DNA from: Thermoproteota archaeon
GTDB lineage: Archaea; Korarchaeota; Korarchaeia; Korarchaeales; Korarchaeaceae
DNA: 64,000 nt
Assembly (NCBI GenBank): GCA_027491485.1
Contig: JAOZGR010000001.1
Location: 372,001-436,000 of the forward strand
Direction of reading: 5' to 3'
Shown: piece after piece, positions 51,322 through 60,029 of the stretch
Layout of the letters: every line of letters starts with the position of its first letter
How positions within the stretch are numbered: position 1 is the stretch's first letter
Translations under genes and position numbers: made by a program
Notes under the pieces: model-generated
What the model was told of the DNA's origin: nothing
What the model saw: only the letters and a program-made list of their open reading frames with translations
Databases searched by the model: none

Positions 51322-52767
51322 TTACTCTGAGAAGTCCTCAATTTTTACACTTAAATCCCTTAGATCTAGGACAGGAACCTTACCGACCGTTACCTCAATT
51401 CCCAAGCTCTTTATGTAGGGTGTCTCATTCTCGAAAGTCCCTGAGTTGATTAATCTAACACCCTTATACTCTCCTACGCCGTAGACGTGTATATGGCCTG
51501 TGTGTAGAACATGAGGGACGATATCAAGTAGCAACCAATCATTTCTCTCAGGTGCGACTGGGTGCTCCCCATATATAGGGGCCAAGTGCCTTAATCTCAA
51601 CATCCACCTCATCGATTCAACCACGGTCTCAGGCCTGACCGGCTGCAGCCCTGGTATATGCTTGGATATTGCGTTAAGACTCCTCCCATGATACATACAA
51701 ATTCTCACACCACTAATGCTCACGATAGAAGGGTTTGGTAGTGTTATTATGTCAGGTCTTACCTCTTTTATGAGATCTAGATACTCACCCGATAGTTGTG
51801 GTTGCGGCTCGGCCTGCCTAACCGGCTCATGGTTACCGGGGATGTAAACTATATCGATGTCTCTGGGAATCATCTCTATAAAATGAGCTCCCAGTTCGAA
51901 CTGCTTATAGACATCTGCTATTTCTAATTCATCCTCTTGGTTAGGATATATGCCTACTCCATCAACTAGATCACCACCTATTACCAAATACCTGACATCT
52001 CTCGCATAGTCGCTCCTTAACCACTTTAAGAATTTAGTGAAGACTCTCTCATTGAAGTACTTACTACCTATATGTATATCGCTTATGAATACAATCTTAC
52101 CAGTAGTACTTCCGGGCATCTCTAAATCTCCGCCTATATCAGGTAGTAGGAAGCTCTCGGCGTATATCCTTCCATTAATGTATGTTCCCCTGATAGCTAT
52201 TACAGAATCTGCTGGTATCTTGTCGGCCCTCTCCCAATACCTACTTCCCTTCCTAAATACTACAGGGATAGAACCCGTGTCATCATCTACAGTAAGCCTC
52301 ACTGAAAAGTCCCTCATGTGCCTTTTCTCTAAGACCATTCCTACAATGAGTACCCTATCTCCATTCCTTCTGGTGGAGGCTTTCAAATTCGATATGGGAA
52401 TTGGATCCATACCTGTTTTTCCCAAGACTATATCTCTGAGGAATTCAAATCTTTTCCTGACTAATTCGATAAACTCATCGGCTGCGCCTCTAACCCCTAA
52501 TTTCTCAGGTACCTTAACTGGTTCGAAGCCCTCAGGATATACTGATTTTTCCTTGACTTCTTCTACTGCTTGGGGCTTATCTTCTTCTACTATCTCCCCT
52601 AGAAATCCTATTATATCACTATATTCTAGGACAGGCTTCTGTCCAATGGAGTCTAGTAAGCTATCAAGTTGATCTGAGGGTATGCCCTTTATCAACTCTA
52701 ATGCTTCTGGAGTTACGTTAAAGCCTCTTTCAAGCAGTTTCTTGATGAGCGAGACTCCCTCTATCAT
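51322..52767 (-). CDS. polB: DNA polymerase D small subunit (DP1)
   Basis: The 481-residue small subunit of the archaeal replicative polymerase PolD, with a 3'-5' exonuclease of the calcineurin-like phosphoesterase fold. Metal motifs are ISDIHIGS, VIGGDLVDGVG, IPGNHEP, YHGRS and HTGHIHVYG. An OB-fold precedes it (RRNGDRVLIVGMVLEKRHMRDFSVRLTVDDDTG). The N-terminal 100 residues are a helical linker. ATG 52767 overlaps the DUF429 stop. The large subunit DP2 is not in the window. Its presence rules out a classical crenarchaeon. Confidence 0.95.
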   Translation of the reverse strand: MIEGVSLIKKLLERGFNVTPEALELIKGIPSDQLDSLLDSIGQKPVLEYSDIIGFLGEIVEEDKPQAVEEVKEKSVYPEGFEPVKVPEKLGVRGAADEFIELVRKRFEFLRDIVLGKTGMDPIPISNLKASTRRNGDRVLIVGMVLEKRHMRDFSVRLTVDDDTGSIPVVFRKGSRYWERADKIPADSVIAIRGTYINGRIYAESFLLPDIGGDLEMPGSTTGKIVFISDIHIGSKYFNERVFTKFLKWLRSDYARDVRYLVIGGDLVDGVGIYPNQEDELEIADVYKQFELGAHFIEMIPRDIDIVYIPGNHEPVRQAEPQPQLSGEYLDLIKEVRPDIITLPNPSIVSISGVRICMYHGRSLNAISKHIPGLQPVRPETVVESMRWMLRLRHLAPIYGEHPVAPERNDWLLLDIVPHVLHTGHIHVYGVGEYKGVRLINSGTFENETPYIKSLGIEVTVGKVPVLDLRDLSVKIEDFSE

Positions 52768-53348
52768 TCCTCCATAGAATCACTTAGGTTCGCTAAAAAG
52801 GTATCCAGATGGATGCCAGATGCAGGAAGTACGATAGCCCCCTCTTTCCCCGATATAATTTCGGCTTTTCCGTACCTATAGAGTAAGGAGACGAGTAAGC
52901 AGGTAATAGCATCAATATCATCTTTACTGAGATTCCTCTCACTACACAGCTTTAAGTACTTCATTATCAGTTTAGAGAAGTCCGATACATCATGGAACCC
53001 CAATGCTAACCTTGCGCTCCTAGGGTGAGTCTCTATAACCTCTACACCGACCGCTTCCAATTTCTCCTTAAGTTTAATTCCCTCTATAGCTAGTTTCCTC
53101 ATTCCTTTCATATTTAGGGGAAGCAGTCTATATCCTCTAGATAATAGAATTCTTTCCACATCCCTATATGGCTTATTTGTTAAGTTAAGCGGGGAATCAA
53201 TTGCTACCAAGCTTATATCTCTAGATGTTAATTCCTCAACAATATCTTCAGGGGGTAGAATGAGCAGTTCAATACAGTTCCCAAATATGGCAGTTGAGGA
53301 GGGTCTACTGACGGACAGATCAATACCAGCTAAGTCATGTCTCCGCAT
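52764..53348 (-). CDS. DUF429-like predicted nuclease (RNase H fold)
   Basis: A protein of about 194 residues with the start LAGIDLSVSRPSSTAIF, ISLVAIDSPLNL and DDIDAITCLLVSLL, the three acidic-residue blocks of DUF429/COG2410-type RNase H-fold proteins. Activity is only predicted. ATG 53348 lies behind GAGGT; ATG 53357 is also in frame. It overlaps the GPN GTPase upstream and DP1 downstream (ATGA), so all three are likely co-transcribed. Confidence 0.75.
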   Translation of the reverse strand: MRRHDLAGIDLSVSRPSSTAIFGNCIELLILPPEDIVEELTSRDISLVAIDSPLNLTNKPYRDVERILLSRGYRLLPLNMKGMRKLAIEGIKLKEKLEAVGVEVIETHPRSARLALGFHDVSDFSKLIMKYLKLCSERNLSKDDIDAITCLLVSLLYRYGKAEIISGKEGAIVLPASGIHLDTFLANLSDSMEE

Positions 53349-54085
53349 GAGCACCATACCTCATTGAGTATATCAAATACCTCTTGAAACCCAATACCCT
53401 CTCTAGATGATATAGGCGTAACCCTAATAGGTGATCTGAAGGATGAAACTGCCCTTGATATCTCTAGTAAAACCTCTGATAGGACTCCCTTGCCAGTTAT
53501 CCCTCCCAACTCGCCCTTTAAGATGCCTTCCCATACTTTATCAATACTCTCTCCCTCCCACAGATCCGACTTATTGAGGAGGGGGATTACAATAGTACCT
53601 AATCTCAATTCCAGAATCTTGGCTAGTAGAGCAGAGGAAATTACATCTTCCAATTCCCTACCAGGCTCATAATCTCCAAGGAATACAGCTGCTAGATTCA
53701 TACAAGATGAAAGAGAGTCGCAGAGGATCCTCCCTAATGGGCGGAAGGCAAATATCTCCATCTGGCCAGGGGTGTCTATTACCAGATAATCACATGGAAG
53801 ATCGCATATCCTACTAACAACATCATCTATGTTCTCTAATACAATCTCAGTGGCTCTAACTAAGGCTCCGTTGGGTCCAAGGCCCTCTCGCCTCATTAAC
53901 TCACTGACAAATACTAAATCTCTTATATCGTATACTGGGGTGTATGGTAGGTCTATTACTCCAGGATCTAAATTCACCTCACAGCTCCTCACGGGGACAA
54001 AATTCTCTCTCAGCCAACTAGAATATCTTTGAGTAAAGGTAGTCTTCCCAGACCCAGCTGTACCAAGTACTATTACCGCATCCAT
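53330..54085 (-). CDS. GPN-loop GTPase
   Basis: A GTPase of about 251 residues of the GPN family, which in eukaryotes helps assemble RNA polymerase II. The P loop is LGTAGSGKTTFTQRY, the switch NLDPGVIDLPYTPVYDIRD, the Gly-Pro-Asn insertion GLGPNGALVRATE, G3 DTPGQMEIFAFR, and G4 NKSD. ATG 54085 has GGTG upstream; a frame to 54103 is less likely. A TATA-like element at 54103-54111 fits its promoter. Confidence 0.92.
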   Translation of the reverse strand: MDAVIVLGTAGSGKTTFTQRYSSWLRENFVPVRSCEVNLDPGVIDLPYTPVYDIRDLVFVSELMRREGLGPNGALVRATEIVLENIDDVVSRICDLPCDYLVIDTPGQMEIFAFRPLGRILCDSLSSCMNLAAVFLGDYEPGRELEDVISSALLAKILELRLGTIVIPLLNKSDLWEGESIDKVWEGILKGELGGITGKGVLSEVLLEISRAVSSFRSPIRVTPISSREGIGFQEVFDILNEVWCSCGDMT

Positions 54086-54146
54086 TGATAACACCTTCAA
54101 CAATATTTTATAGCCTCTTCACCTAACAATAAAGTGGCAGGGTAGG

Positions 54147-54255
54147 GCCGGGGTACCCTAGCCAGAGGGCTCCAGGCCCGGCGAAGCAAGGGGCCGGACT
54201 CGAGATCCGGTGGCCCTTACGGGCCTCGTGGGTTCGAATCCCACCCCCGGCGCCA
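54147..54255 (+). tRNA. tRNA-Ser(CGA) with a 20-nt intron in the D loop
   Basis: The acceptor GCCGGGG (54147-54153) pairs with CCCCGGC (54245-54251), then discriminator G and an encoded CCA. The anticodon stem CCGGA/TCCGG holds CTCGAGA, anticodon CGA. A long variable arm GGCCC-TTAC-GGGCC and T arm GTGGG-TTCGAAT-CCCAC follow. The D loop is about 20 nt too long. Removing 54166-54185 restores TAGCCAG-GCAAGGGG. The flanks form a bulge-helix-bulge-like fold: bulges AGA (54164-54166) and AAG (54184-54186), an intron stem GGGC/GCCC and a short central GCC/GGC helix. Confidence 0.92.
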
Positions 54256-54257
54256 TA

Positions 54258-56591
54258 TCATATTATATTGTGCAGCCTCCTAAGATCGCCTTCGAATGGC
54301 TTTAGCTCCGATGGAATGTCGATCGAGATGGGATCCTTCATCTTCAAACCTCTTTCCTTTTTCGTCTTCCACACGAAACTATCGAATTCCATCAATTTTT
54401 CTCCAAGACTCAAATAGGGAGTATTCCAGTCCTCTCTTGTCTCAGGGAACAACTCCTTATGGACTGAGCCACCATACAAGCTCCTCCATATATAATCCGT
54501 TATATGCGGTATTATCGGCGCTGCTAATCGTAGTATGGCCTTTAGCACATAATGGAGGGTCCATCTGGCTGCTTCTGATTCCTTCGAGCTAATATCATCT
54601 CCGTAAGCTCTGGCCTTCACTAGTTCTATGTAGTGGGGAGCGAATACTTCCCATACAAAGGTTCTGACCTCATTTGCGGGATCGAAGAAATCGAACTTGC
54701 TATATCCAGTCATGGCTCTCTCTATAGATCTGTTTAACTCGCCTAAGATCCAGAGGTCTGTTGGTAGTAGTTCCTCTACACCACCTGGCTCCTCAAACTG
54801 GGAGATAAATCTAGCTACATTCCATAATTTCTGGAGGAACTTGAAGGATCCCTCTATCTTAGCCTCTGAGATTCGGAAATCGGAGCCGTGGTGGGCCTCA
54901 GATGCCCCAAAGAATCTTACAGCATCTGCCCCATACTTCTCAAACATCGGCCATGGATATATTATGTTCCCTAAACTCTTATGCATGGCCCTGCCCCGGG
55001 AATCTAGACCCATTCCAGAGATCCAGACATGTCTAAACGCTGGTTCACCTAAAACTTGGTGTACCCTCAAGAAGGTATAGTGGAGCCATGTTCGGACTAT
55101 ATCTTTACCCTGTGGCCTTAAATCGCTACTTCCAAGCTTAGTGAAAAGCCAATCATTCCATCCATACCCATTATAGACAAGAGGGGATATAGAAGAGTCC
55201 ATCCATGTATCAAAAACTCTCCTCTCACCCTCAAATCCATCAGTAGATCCACAATGGGGGCATTTATCGAAGGGAGGATCGTCCTTCCAAGGTCTATAGT
55301 ACTTGCCTGGTGGAGGCAGGGCTGCTTTACCGCAACTTTTACAGTACCAGACCGGTATCTCCGTTGCATAATATCTCCTTCGGGAAATGGGCCAATCCGA
55401 GCTTATGGACCTTAGCCAGTCTCTCCAATAATTAGAGGCCCAATCTGGGTAGAAGTTCACCCTACTAATGTACGACTCTAGCTCATTCACAAACTCTACT
55501 TGTCTCAAATAGAACTCCTTCATAGGGACTATCTCTAGCGGGGTCTTACACCTCCAACAGACTGGGGTCCTGTGGATTATCTCCTCAACCTTTTCCACAT
55601 AGCCCTGGCTAGCAAGATCCTCTATGATCAACTCCTTTGCCTCGGCCACAGTAAGACCAGCGTATTTACCAGCTACCTCATTCAAAGTCCCATCTTCGTT
55701 CAAAATTATTGTCGGCTCTAGGTTTAATTCCCTAAATAACTGGACGTCCATCTTATCCCCATATGAGCATACCATAACCAGTCCGGTTCCAAACTCAGGA
55801 TTGGCGTATGGGTGTTCATAAACGGGGACATGCTTTCCGAGAGGTGTAGTTAATATTTTACCTCTTAGCCACCCATATCTCCCATCCTCTGGATTGTAGA
55901 TGACGGCTTTGCATGCAGGGAGGAGTTCTGGTCTAGTTGTGGCTACAATTACTGAATCCTCGGTTCCCTCGACCTTGAATTTCAGATATACTAACTTCGT
56001 TGGGAGCTCCCTATATTCTACCTCAGCATCGGCTAAGGTAGTCCTACACCTCGGGCAGTAATTGTTAGGTCTATAGTCCACATAGACATATCCTTTCTTC
56101 CAAGCATCTATGAATGTGGCCTGTGTAACGGCCCGCCAAGTATCGCTGTCGGTTTGAAAGTAGTTCTTAAAGTCAGCACTGATACCTAACCTCTTTGAAA
56201 TCGATAATATGTCTTTTTCAGCTTCATCTAAGAAGTCCTTGCATAATTTAAGGAACTCTTCCCTAGGATATTCAAGCATCTTGATGTTATATCTCTTCTC
56301 TGTCTCAACCTCTACAGGTAAGCCATTTCTATCAATTCCAAATGGAAAATAAACTTCATAGCCCTTCATTCTCTGTGTTCGGGCTATCATATCTATCTGT
56401 GAATAATGGATGGCTGCCGCGATATGCCACTTACCGCTAGCATAGGGAGGAGGCGTATCAATGGAGAAGAAAGGCTTTTCCGATTCTGGGTTAAATCTAT
56501 AGGTATCCTCCTGCTCCCACACTTTCTGTATCTCGAGCTCCATATCTGGAGTCCAATGTTTCTCCTTAAGCTTAGGTTGGCTCCTACCCAT
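54258..56591 (-). CDS. valS: Valyl-tRNA synthetase
   Basis: A 777-residue class I synthetase. The HIGH equivalent is PPPYASGKWHIAAAIHY (about residues 47-63), the KMSKS equivalent is RAMHKSLGN. The editing domain has VIVATTRPELLPACKAVIY and GTGLVMVCSYGDKMDV. Zinc-like cysteines occur in YCPRCRTTL, CWRCK, CKSCG and CPHCG. It lacks the long coiled-coil C-terminal arm of bacterial ValRS, as in archaea. Start ATG 56591. Its stop is 2 bp from the CCA of convergent tRNA-Ser. Confidence 0.94.
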   Translation of the reverse strand: MGRSQPKLKEKHWTPDMELEIQKVWEQEDTYRFNPESEKPFFSIDTPPPYASGKWHIAAAIHYSQIDMIARTQRMKGYEVYFPFGIDRNGLPVEVETEKRYNIKMLEYPREEFLKLCKDFLDEAEKDILSISKRLGISADFKNYFQTDSDTWRAVTQATFIDAWKKGYVYVDYRPNNYCPRCRTTLADAEVEYRELPTKLVYLKFKVEGTEDSVIVATTRPELLPACKAVIYNPEDGRYGWLRGKILTTPLGKHVPVYEHPYANPEFGTGLVMVCSYGDKMDVQLFRELNLEPTIILNEDGTLNEVAGKYAGLTVAEAKELIIEDLASQGYVEKVEEIIHRTPVCWRCKTPLEIVPMKEFYLRQVEFVNELESYISRVNFYPDWASNYWRDWLRSISSDWPISRRRYYATEIPVWYCKSCGKAALPPPGKYYRPWKDDPPFDKCPHCGSTDGFEGERRVFDTWMDSSISPLVYNGYGWNDWLFTKLGSSDLRPQGKDIVRTWLHYTFLRVHQVLGEPAFRHVWISGMGLDSRGRAMHKSLGNIIYPWPMFEKYGADAVRFFGASEAHHGSDFRISEAKIEGSFKFLQKLWNVARFISQFEEPGGVEELLPTDLWILGELNRSIERAMTGYSKFDFFDPANEVRTFVWEVFAPHYIELVKARAYGDDISSKESEAARWTLHYVLKAILRLAAPIIPHITDYIWRSLYGGSVHKELFPETREDWNTPYLSLGEKLMEFDSFVWKTKKERGLKMKDPISIDIPSELKPFEGDLRRLHNII

Positions 56592-56639
56592 CGAATCCCC
56601 CTTTTTCTTAGGGTAGGTCGCTATATCTCAATAAATAGT

Positions 56640-57194
56640 TTAGGGAGAAAGCCCCTCCAATATTCTAGCTACTATATCTACAATTCTTAACTGTTCTGGA
56701 ATTTTAGATTCTATGGAAAACCTAGCTACTAGTCTAGATGCCTCCTCGTAGGAAATTCCAACACTAGATATGTAAGATGTGCCTTTAGGAGTCTTTACAG
56801 GGATGTAGGGAGGATTCCTTCTAACTAGGGGGATTTTATCCTCCATCCCAGCGGAAATCAAAGCCCTTTCAATCTCTTCTGTAGGTTCCCTTGAAATTAC
56901 TGCTATAATGGGGATGCCTGTTACTCTATACACTCTATGAAGATCTAAGACATTGAGACCACCAAATGTCGTCCCATGAGCTAAAATGACCTTAGCCTCT
57001 CCTCGAATATCTGGGGCCGTAGACATTCTTATTATTGCATCTGTAGAATCGTTTCCATCGACTTCAATAATCTCTCTTAAAGAGAGCTCCAAGATGAGTT
57101 CCCGAAAGAGGAGACCAACTAGGAAGGTATATTTGTCTTTACCTCTCTTGAATGGAGAATCGTCGATAGCAAGGATTCGTATTCCCCTCTTCAT
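56640..57194 (-). CDS. DUF99 / UPF0215 family protein
   Basis: A 184-residue archaeal DUF99 protein, distantly similar to endonuclease V folds. IRILAIDDSPFKRGKDKYTFLVGLLFR, AKVILAHGTTFGGLNVLDLHRVYRVTGIPIIAVISREPTEEIERAL and IPLVRRNPPYIP are its conserved blocks, with acidic residues that could bind metal. Function is unproven; DNA repair has been suggested from fold similarity. It starts at ATG 57194, divergent from the gene at 57284. Confidence 0.85.
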   Translation of the reverse strand: MKRGIRILAIDDSPFKRGKDKYTFLVGLLFRELILELSLREIIEVDGNDSTDAIIRMSTAPDIRGEAKVILAHGTTFGGLNVLDLHRVYRVTGIPIIAVISREPTEEIERALISAGMEDKIPLVRRNPPYIPVKTPKGTSYISSVGISYEEASRLVARFSIESKIPEQLRIVDIVARILEGLSP

Positions 57195-57237
57195 TCTAAT
57201 GAATCTGGGGGTGATAGGTAAAAATCAAATTACCCCC

Positions 57238-57275
57238 AAATTTAGGGGTATATTTATATATTGTCCCCTAAATTT
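57238..57275. promoter_or_regulatory. Perfect 11-bp inverted repeat flanking a TATA box (candidate operator)
   Basis: AAATTTAGGGG (57238-57248) and its exact reverse complement CCCCTAAATTT (57265-57275) are separated by 16 bp that contain tatttatata, the TATA box for the gene at 57284. The right arm lies just upstream of the predicted start site, so a dimeric repressor bound here would block transcription. Confidence 0.7.
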
Positions 57276-57283
57276 ATAGGCTA

Positions 57284-57631
57284 ATGTCTCGCAGGAAAAG
57301 TACAGAAAAAGTCTGTCCTAGATGTGGACAGCCATATAGCTACATAGAAAGGAAGAGGGTAAGGGGGACTCAACAAAAATACTATTATGCAGTCCATTTA
57401 GTTAAGGAAGAAGGCAAATGGAAAAAGAAGCGGTGTTATCTGGGACCTAAAGTATATACTCATGTAACTAAGATACAGGGATTCCAGCTGTATGGCTTGA
57501 TGGAGACGAAAAGACTCATTGAGTATCTGGAAGATATAACTCAAGAGATTCTGTCTAGGGCCAATAAACTGACGGAAGATGACATAAAAAGGGTAAAGAG
57601 GATACGAGAGATGCTCAGTTCCTTAGAATAG
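57284..57631 (+). CDS. Conserved-type basic zinc-knuckle protein, function unknown
   Basis: A 115-residue basic protein. An N-terminal CPRCGQ knuckle is followed by YSYIERKRVRGTQQKYYYAVHLVKEEGKWKKKRCYLGP, a nucleic-acid-binding-like basic strand region. The C-terminal half is helical (METKRLIEYLEDITQEILSRANKL). I recall similar short proteins in Crenarchaeota but know no function. ATG 57284 is about 28 bp from the TATA box, so the message is leaderless. The core promoter is embraced by a perfect dyad, so expression is probably repressible, perhaps by the protein itself. Confidence 0.7.
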   Translation: MSRRKSTEKVCPRCGQPYSYIERKRVRGTQQKYYYAVHLVKEEGKWKKKRCYLGPKVYTHVTKIQGFQLYGLMETKRLIEYLEDITQEILSRANKLTEDDIKRVKRIREMLSSLE

Positions 57632-57746
57632 TTTTCTTGCTGGAGATTTCCGAGCACTGATATTCCTTTTATAGCGCTTATACTCTCACGGAAGAAGCGG
57701 TTTTCTCCCTAGTATGTTTATATTATCTCAAGGAAGCTTACGCAGG

Positions 57747-58508
57747 ATGGGACCTATAGAAGTCAGTATCAAGGAGAAAATGGTAAGAGAAGCGCTCTTA
57801 GCAATCCTCCTTGACCCGGCGAAGGTAGATAGAGACACCTCCTCAAAGATATCTAAACAGGCCAAGGATGGAGGCGCGGACCTCGTCTTCATAGGGGGGT
57901 CTGTTGGCGCAGGATATGGTCTAAACGATACCATTAAAGGTGTAAAGGAAGGTTCTGATTTACCAGTAATCTTGTTTCCGGGGAATGTAGACGGCGTCTC
58001 TCCCCTAGCTGATGCACTCCTCTTTATGTCGTTGCTGAACTCCTCTAACCCCTACTGGATAATCCAGGCCCAAGCGTTGGCCGCACCAGTTGTGAGAAGA
58101 ATGGGTATAGAAGCAATACCTACCGCCTACCTCATAGTGGAGCCTGGGGAGAAGAGCGCTGCCGGCTGGGTTGGATGGGTTAATCCCATTCCTAGATCAA
58201 AACCGGAGATTGCTTTAGCATATTCGATGGCTGCAGAACTTCTAGGCATTAGATGGGTATATCTAGAGGCAGGTAGCGGAGCAGAGAAACCGGTACCTAC
58301 GAGAACAGTCTTACTAGTTAGTGAAAATACCTCACTCGGGTTAATAGTTGGTGGCGGTATAAAATCTCCCGAGCTCGTGAGGGAGAGGGTAAACGCAGGG
58401 GCTGATATAATCGTTATAGGAACGCATATAGAGGAGGGGGGAGATATAGCCTCGAAAGTAGAGGAAATGAAGAGGGAGACTATAAGGACGGAACCGAAAC
58501 ATTTATGA
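57747..58508 (+). CDS. Geranylgeranylglyceryl phosphate synthase
   Basis: A TIM-barrel prenyltransferase of about 253 residues making the first ether bond of archaeal membrane lipids from sn-glycerol-1-phosphate and GGPP. LLAILLDPAKVD, ADLVFIGGSVGAGYGLNDTIKGVKEGSDLPVILFPGNVDGVSPLADALLFMSLLNSSNPYWIIQAQ, WVYLEAGSGAEKPVP and LIVGGGIKSPELVRERVNAGADIIVIGTHIEE match the family. ATG 57747 is preferred; ATG 57714 adds 11 unmatched residues. A ttttatagcg element lies about 75 bp upstream. Confidence 0.94.
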   Translation: MGPIEVSIKEKMVREALLAILLDPAKVDRDTSSKISKQAKDGGADLVFIGGSVGAGYGLNDTIKGVKEGSDLPVILFPGNVDGVSPLADALLFMSLLNSSNPYWIIQAQALAAPVVRRMGIEAIPTAYLIVEPGEKSAAGWVGWVNPIPRSKPEIALAYSMAAELLGIRWVYLEAGSGAEKPVPTRTVLLVSENTSLGLIVGGGIKSPELVRERVNAGADIIVIGTHIEEGGDIASKVEEMKRETIRTEPKHL

Positions 58509-58534
58509 AATCGTCACCCTCTCAACTGTCTGGA

Positions 58535-58610
58535 AGCCCCGTGGTGTAGCGGCCAAGCACGCCGGGCTCTGGACCCGGAGACCCCGGTTCGAATCCGGGC
58601 GGGGCTACCA
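58535..58610 (+). tRNA. tRNA-Gln(CTG)
   Basis: The acceptor AGCCCCG (58535-58541) pairs with CGGGGCT (58600-58606), followed by discriminator A and encoded CCA. The anticodon stem CCGGG/CCCGG encloses CTCTGGA, anticodon CTG. The T arm contains TTCGAAT. A TATA-like catttatga lies about 30 bp upstream, overlapping the end of the GGGP synthase gene. The 110-bp gap to tRNA-Lys shows nothing else. Confidence 0.95.
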
Positions 58611-58721
58611 CAATTCTTATTTCAGCTTAAGAGAGATCCATCTTCACCAAAATTACTACATGAGATGGATACTGGCTAGAGCAACCTAATAATTAGATCA
58701 TTGGAGCAGAAAAGGAGATTA

Positions 58722-58798
58722 TGGCGGGCCCGGAGGGCTTCGAACCCTCGACCTCCCGGTTAAGAGCCGGGCGCTCTACCATTCTGAGCTACGGGCCC
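58722..58798 (-). tRNA. tRNA-Lys(CTT)
   Basis: On the minus strand the acceptor GGGCCCG pairs with CGGGCCC, then discriminator G and an encoded CCA. The anticodon stem CCCGG/CCGGG encloses CTCTTAA, anticodon CTT. A TATA-like stretch, plus-strand gatataaaaaaa at about 58818-58829, lies the right distance upstream. It is in the same direction as sucC. Confidence 0.95.
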
Positions 58799-58836
58799 TA
58801 TCACTACCGAAGGCAGAAGGATATAAAAAAATTCCC

Positions 58837-59967
58837 TCACTTGGCTAGCTCTATTGCATGCCTTACGGCCTCTTCAGCCTGCTCTGTAGCCTTTATCCCT
58901 AATCTTTCCAGTATCTCCTTGCCTTCCTTAGCTCTATTGCCAGACATCCTCACTACTACCGGTACCTTCAGCAATCCCTTCTCCACTATAGTCTTAACGC
59001 CTTCAGCCACATCAACAGCGCTTGTGATACCGCAGAGAGTGTTTATTAGTACCACCTTTACATTAGGATTGCTAACTACAAGTTCTAATGCCTCGGCGAC
59101 ACGTTCAGCTGAAGCTCCTCCACCTACATCACAGAAATTCGCTGGTTTCCCACCAAATGTGTAAACAAGATCCATGGTGGCCATCGCCAGCCCAGCACCA
59201 TTTGCCATAGTACCTATATTCCCATCAAGTTCGACGTAGGCTATACCTCTCCTCTTAGCTTCAGCTTCTCTTGGGTTACCTACCGCATAATACCTCTTCT
59301 CGAACTCCTTATGTCTAAACAGGGCATTGTCGTCTATCTCTATTCTTGCATCTAGTGCTAAAACCCTCCCGTCTTCTGTAACCGCTAAGGGATTTATCTC
59401 GAGCATCATCGCGTCATAGTCCCTAGCTACCTCCCAGAGAGCCATTATCACCTTCTGGATTTCCCTTAACTTATCTGGGGCATTCATTGATGCATTCTTC
59501 GCTAATGACCTAGATATGTAGGGAACCATTCCGAGCAGCGGATGAACCGATCTCTTCTCTAAAGATTCAGGATGCTCAGCAGCTATCTCCTCAACCTCCA
59601 TCCCTCCATAGGGTGTTGATATGAAGGTCATGCTCCTCGCATTCCTATCAGCTATTGCTCCCACGTATATCTCGGTTTTCACACTTATTGGCTCCTCTAC
59701 TAATAGGGATTCTGGCTTGTAACCATAGAAAGTCTTTGATAGCAGCTCACTGGCTACTTGACGGGCCTCTTCAGGTGAATTTACGACCTTAATACCTCCG
59801 GCCTTACCCCTCTGACCATGGGGTATTTGGATCTTTATAACAGCCTTACCACCAAGCTTTTCCGTGATAGTAGCTGCCTCTTCAGGTGTTCTGGCGACCT
59901 CGCCCCTTGGAACGGGCACACCTCTCGAAGCAAGCGCTTCCTTTGACTCATACTCCAATAATCTCAT
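58837..59967 (-). CDS. sucC: Succinate-CoA ligase beta subunit
   Basis: An ATP-grasp subunit of about 376 residues for substrate-level phosphorylation in the citric acid cycle. It starts MRLLEYESKEALASRGVPVPRGEV, has GGKAVIKIQIPHGQRGKAGGIKV, MMLEINPLAVTEDGRVLALDARIEIDDNALFRH, ELDGNIGTMANGAGLAMATMD and FCDVGGGASAERVAEAL, then LINTLCGITSAVDVAEG. ATG 59967 fits the family and a TATA-like ttaaaatta about 25 bp upstream; ATG 60000 would add 11 residues. It is divergent from sucD, which is unusual. Confidence 0.95.
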   Translation of the reverse strand: MRLLEYESKEALASRGVPVPRGEVARTPEEAATITEKLGGKAVIKIQIPHGQRGKAGGIKVVNSPEEARQVASELLSKTFYGYKPESLLVEEPISVKTEIYVGAIADRNARSMTFISTPYGGMEVEEIAAEHPESLEKRSVHPLLGMVPYISRSLAKNASMNAPDKLREIQKVIMALWEVARDYDAMMLEINPLAVTEDGRVLALDARIEIDDNALFRHKEFEKRYYAVGNPREAEAKRRGIAYVELDGNIGTMANGAGLAMATMDLVYTFGGKPANFCDVGGGASAERVAEALELVVSNPNVKVVLINTLCGITSAVDVAEGVKTIVEKGLLKVPVVVRMSGNRAKEGKEILERLGIKATEQAEEAVRHAIELAK

Positions 59968-60029
59968 ATGGTTTTGTTCACTACCAATAATTTTAATCAT
60001 TTACATAGTATGACAGGGCTGGTGGTTAC

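Noticed and set aside
52037-52672. 211-codon ORF antisense to the PolD small subunit
   Set aside because: Opposite strand of DP1 with all its motifs; low-complexity Ser/Leu translation typical of a shadow.
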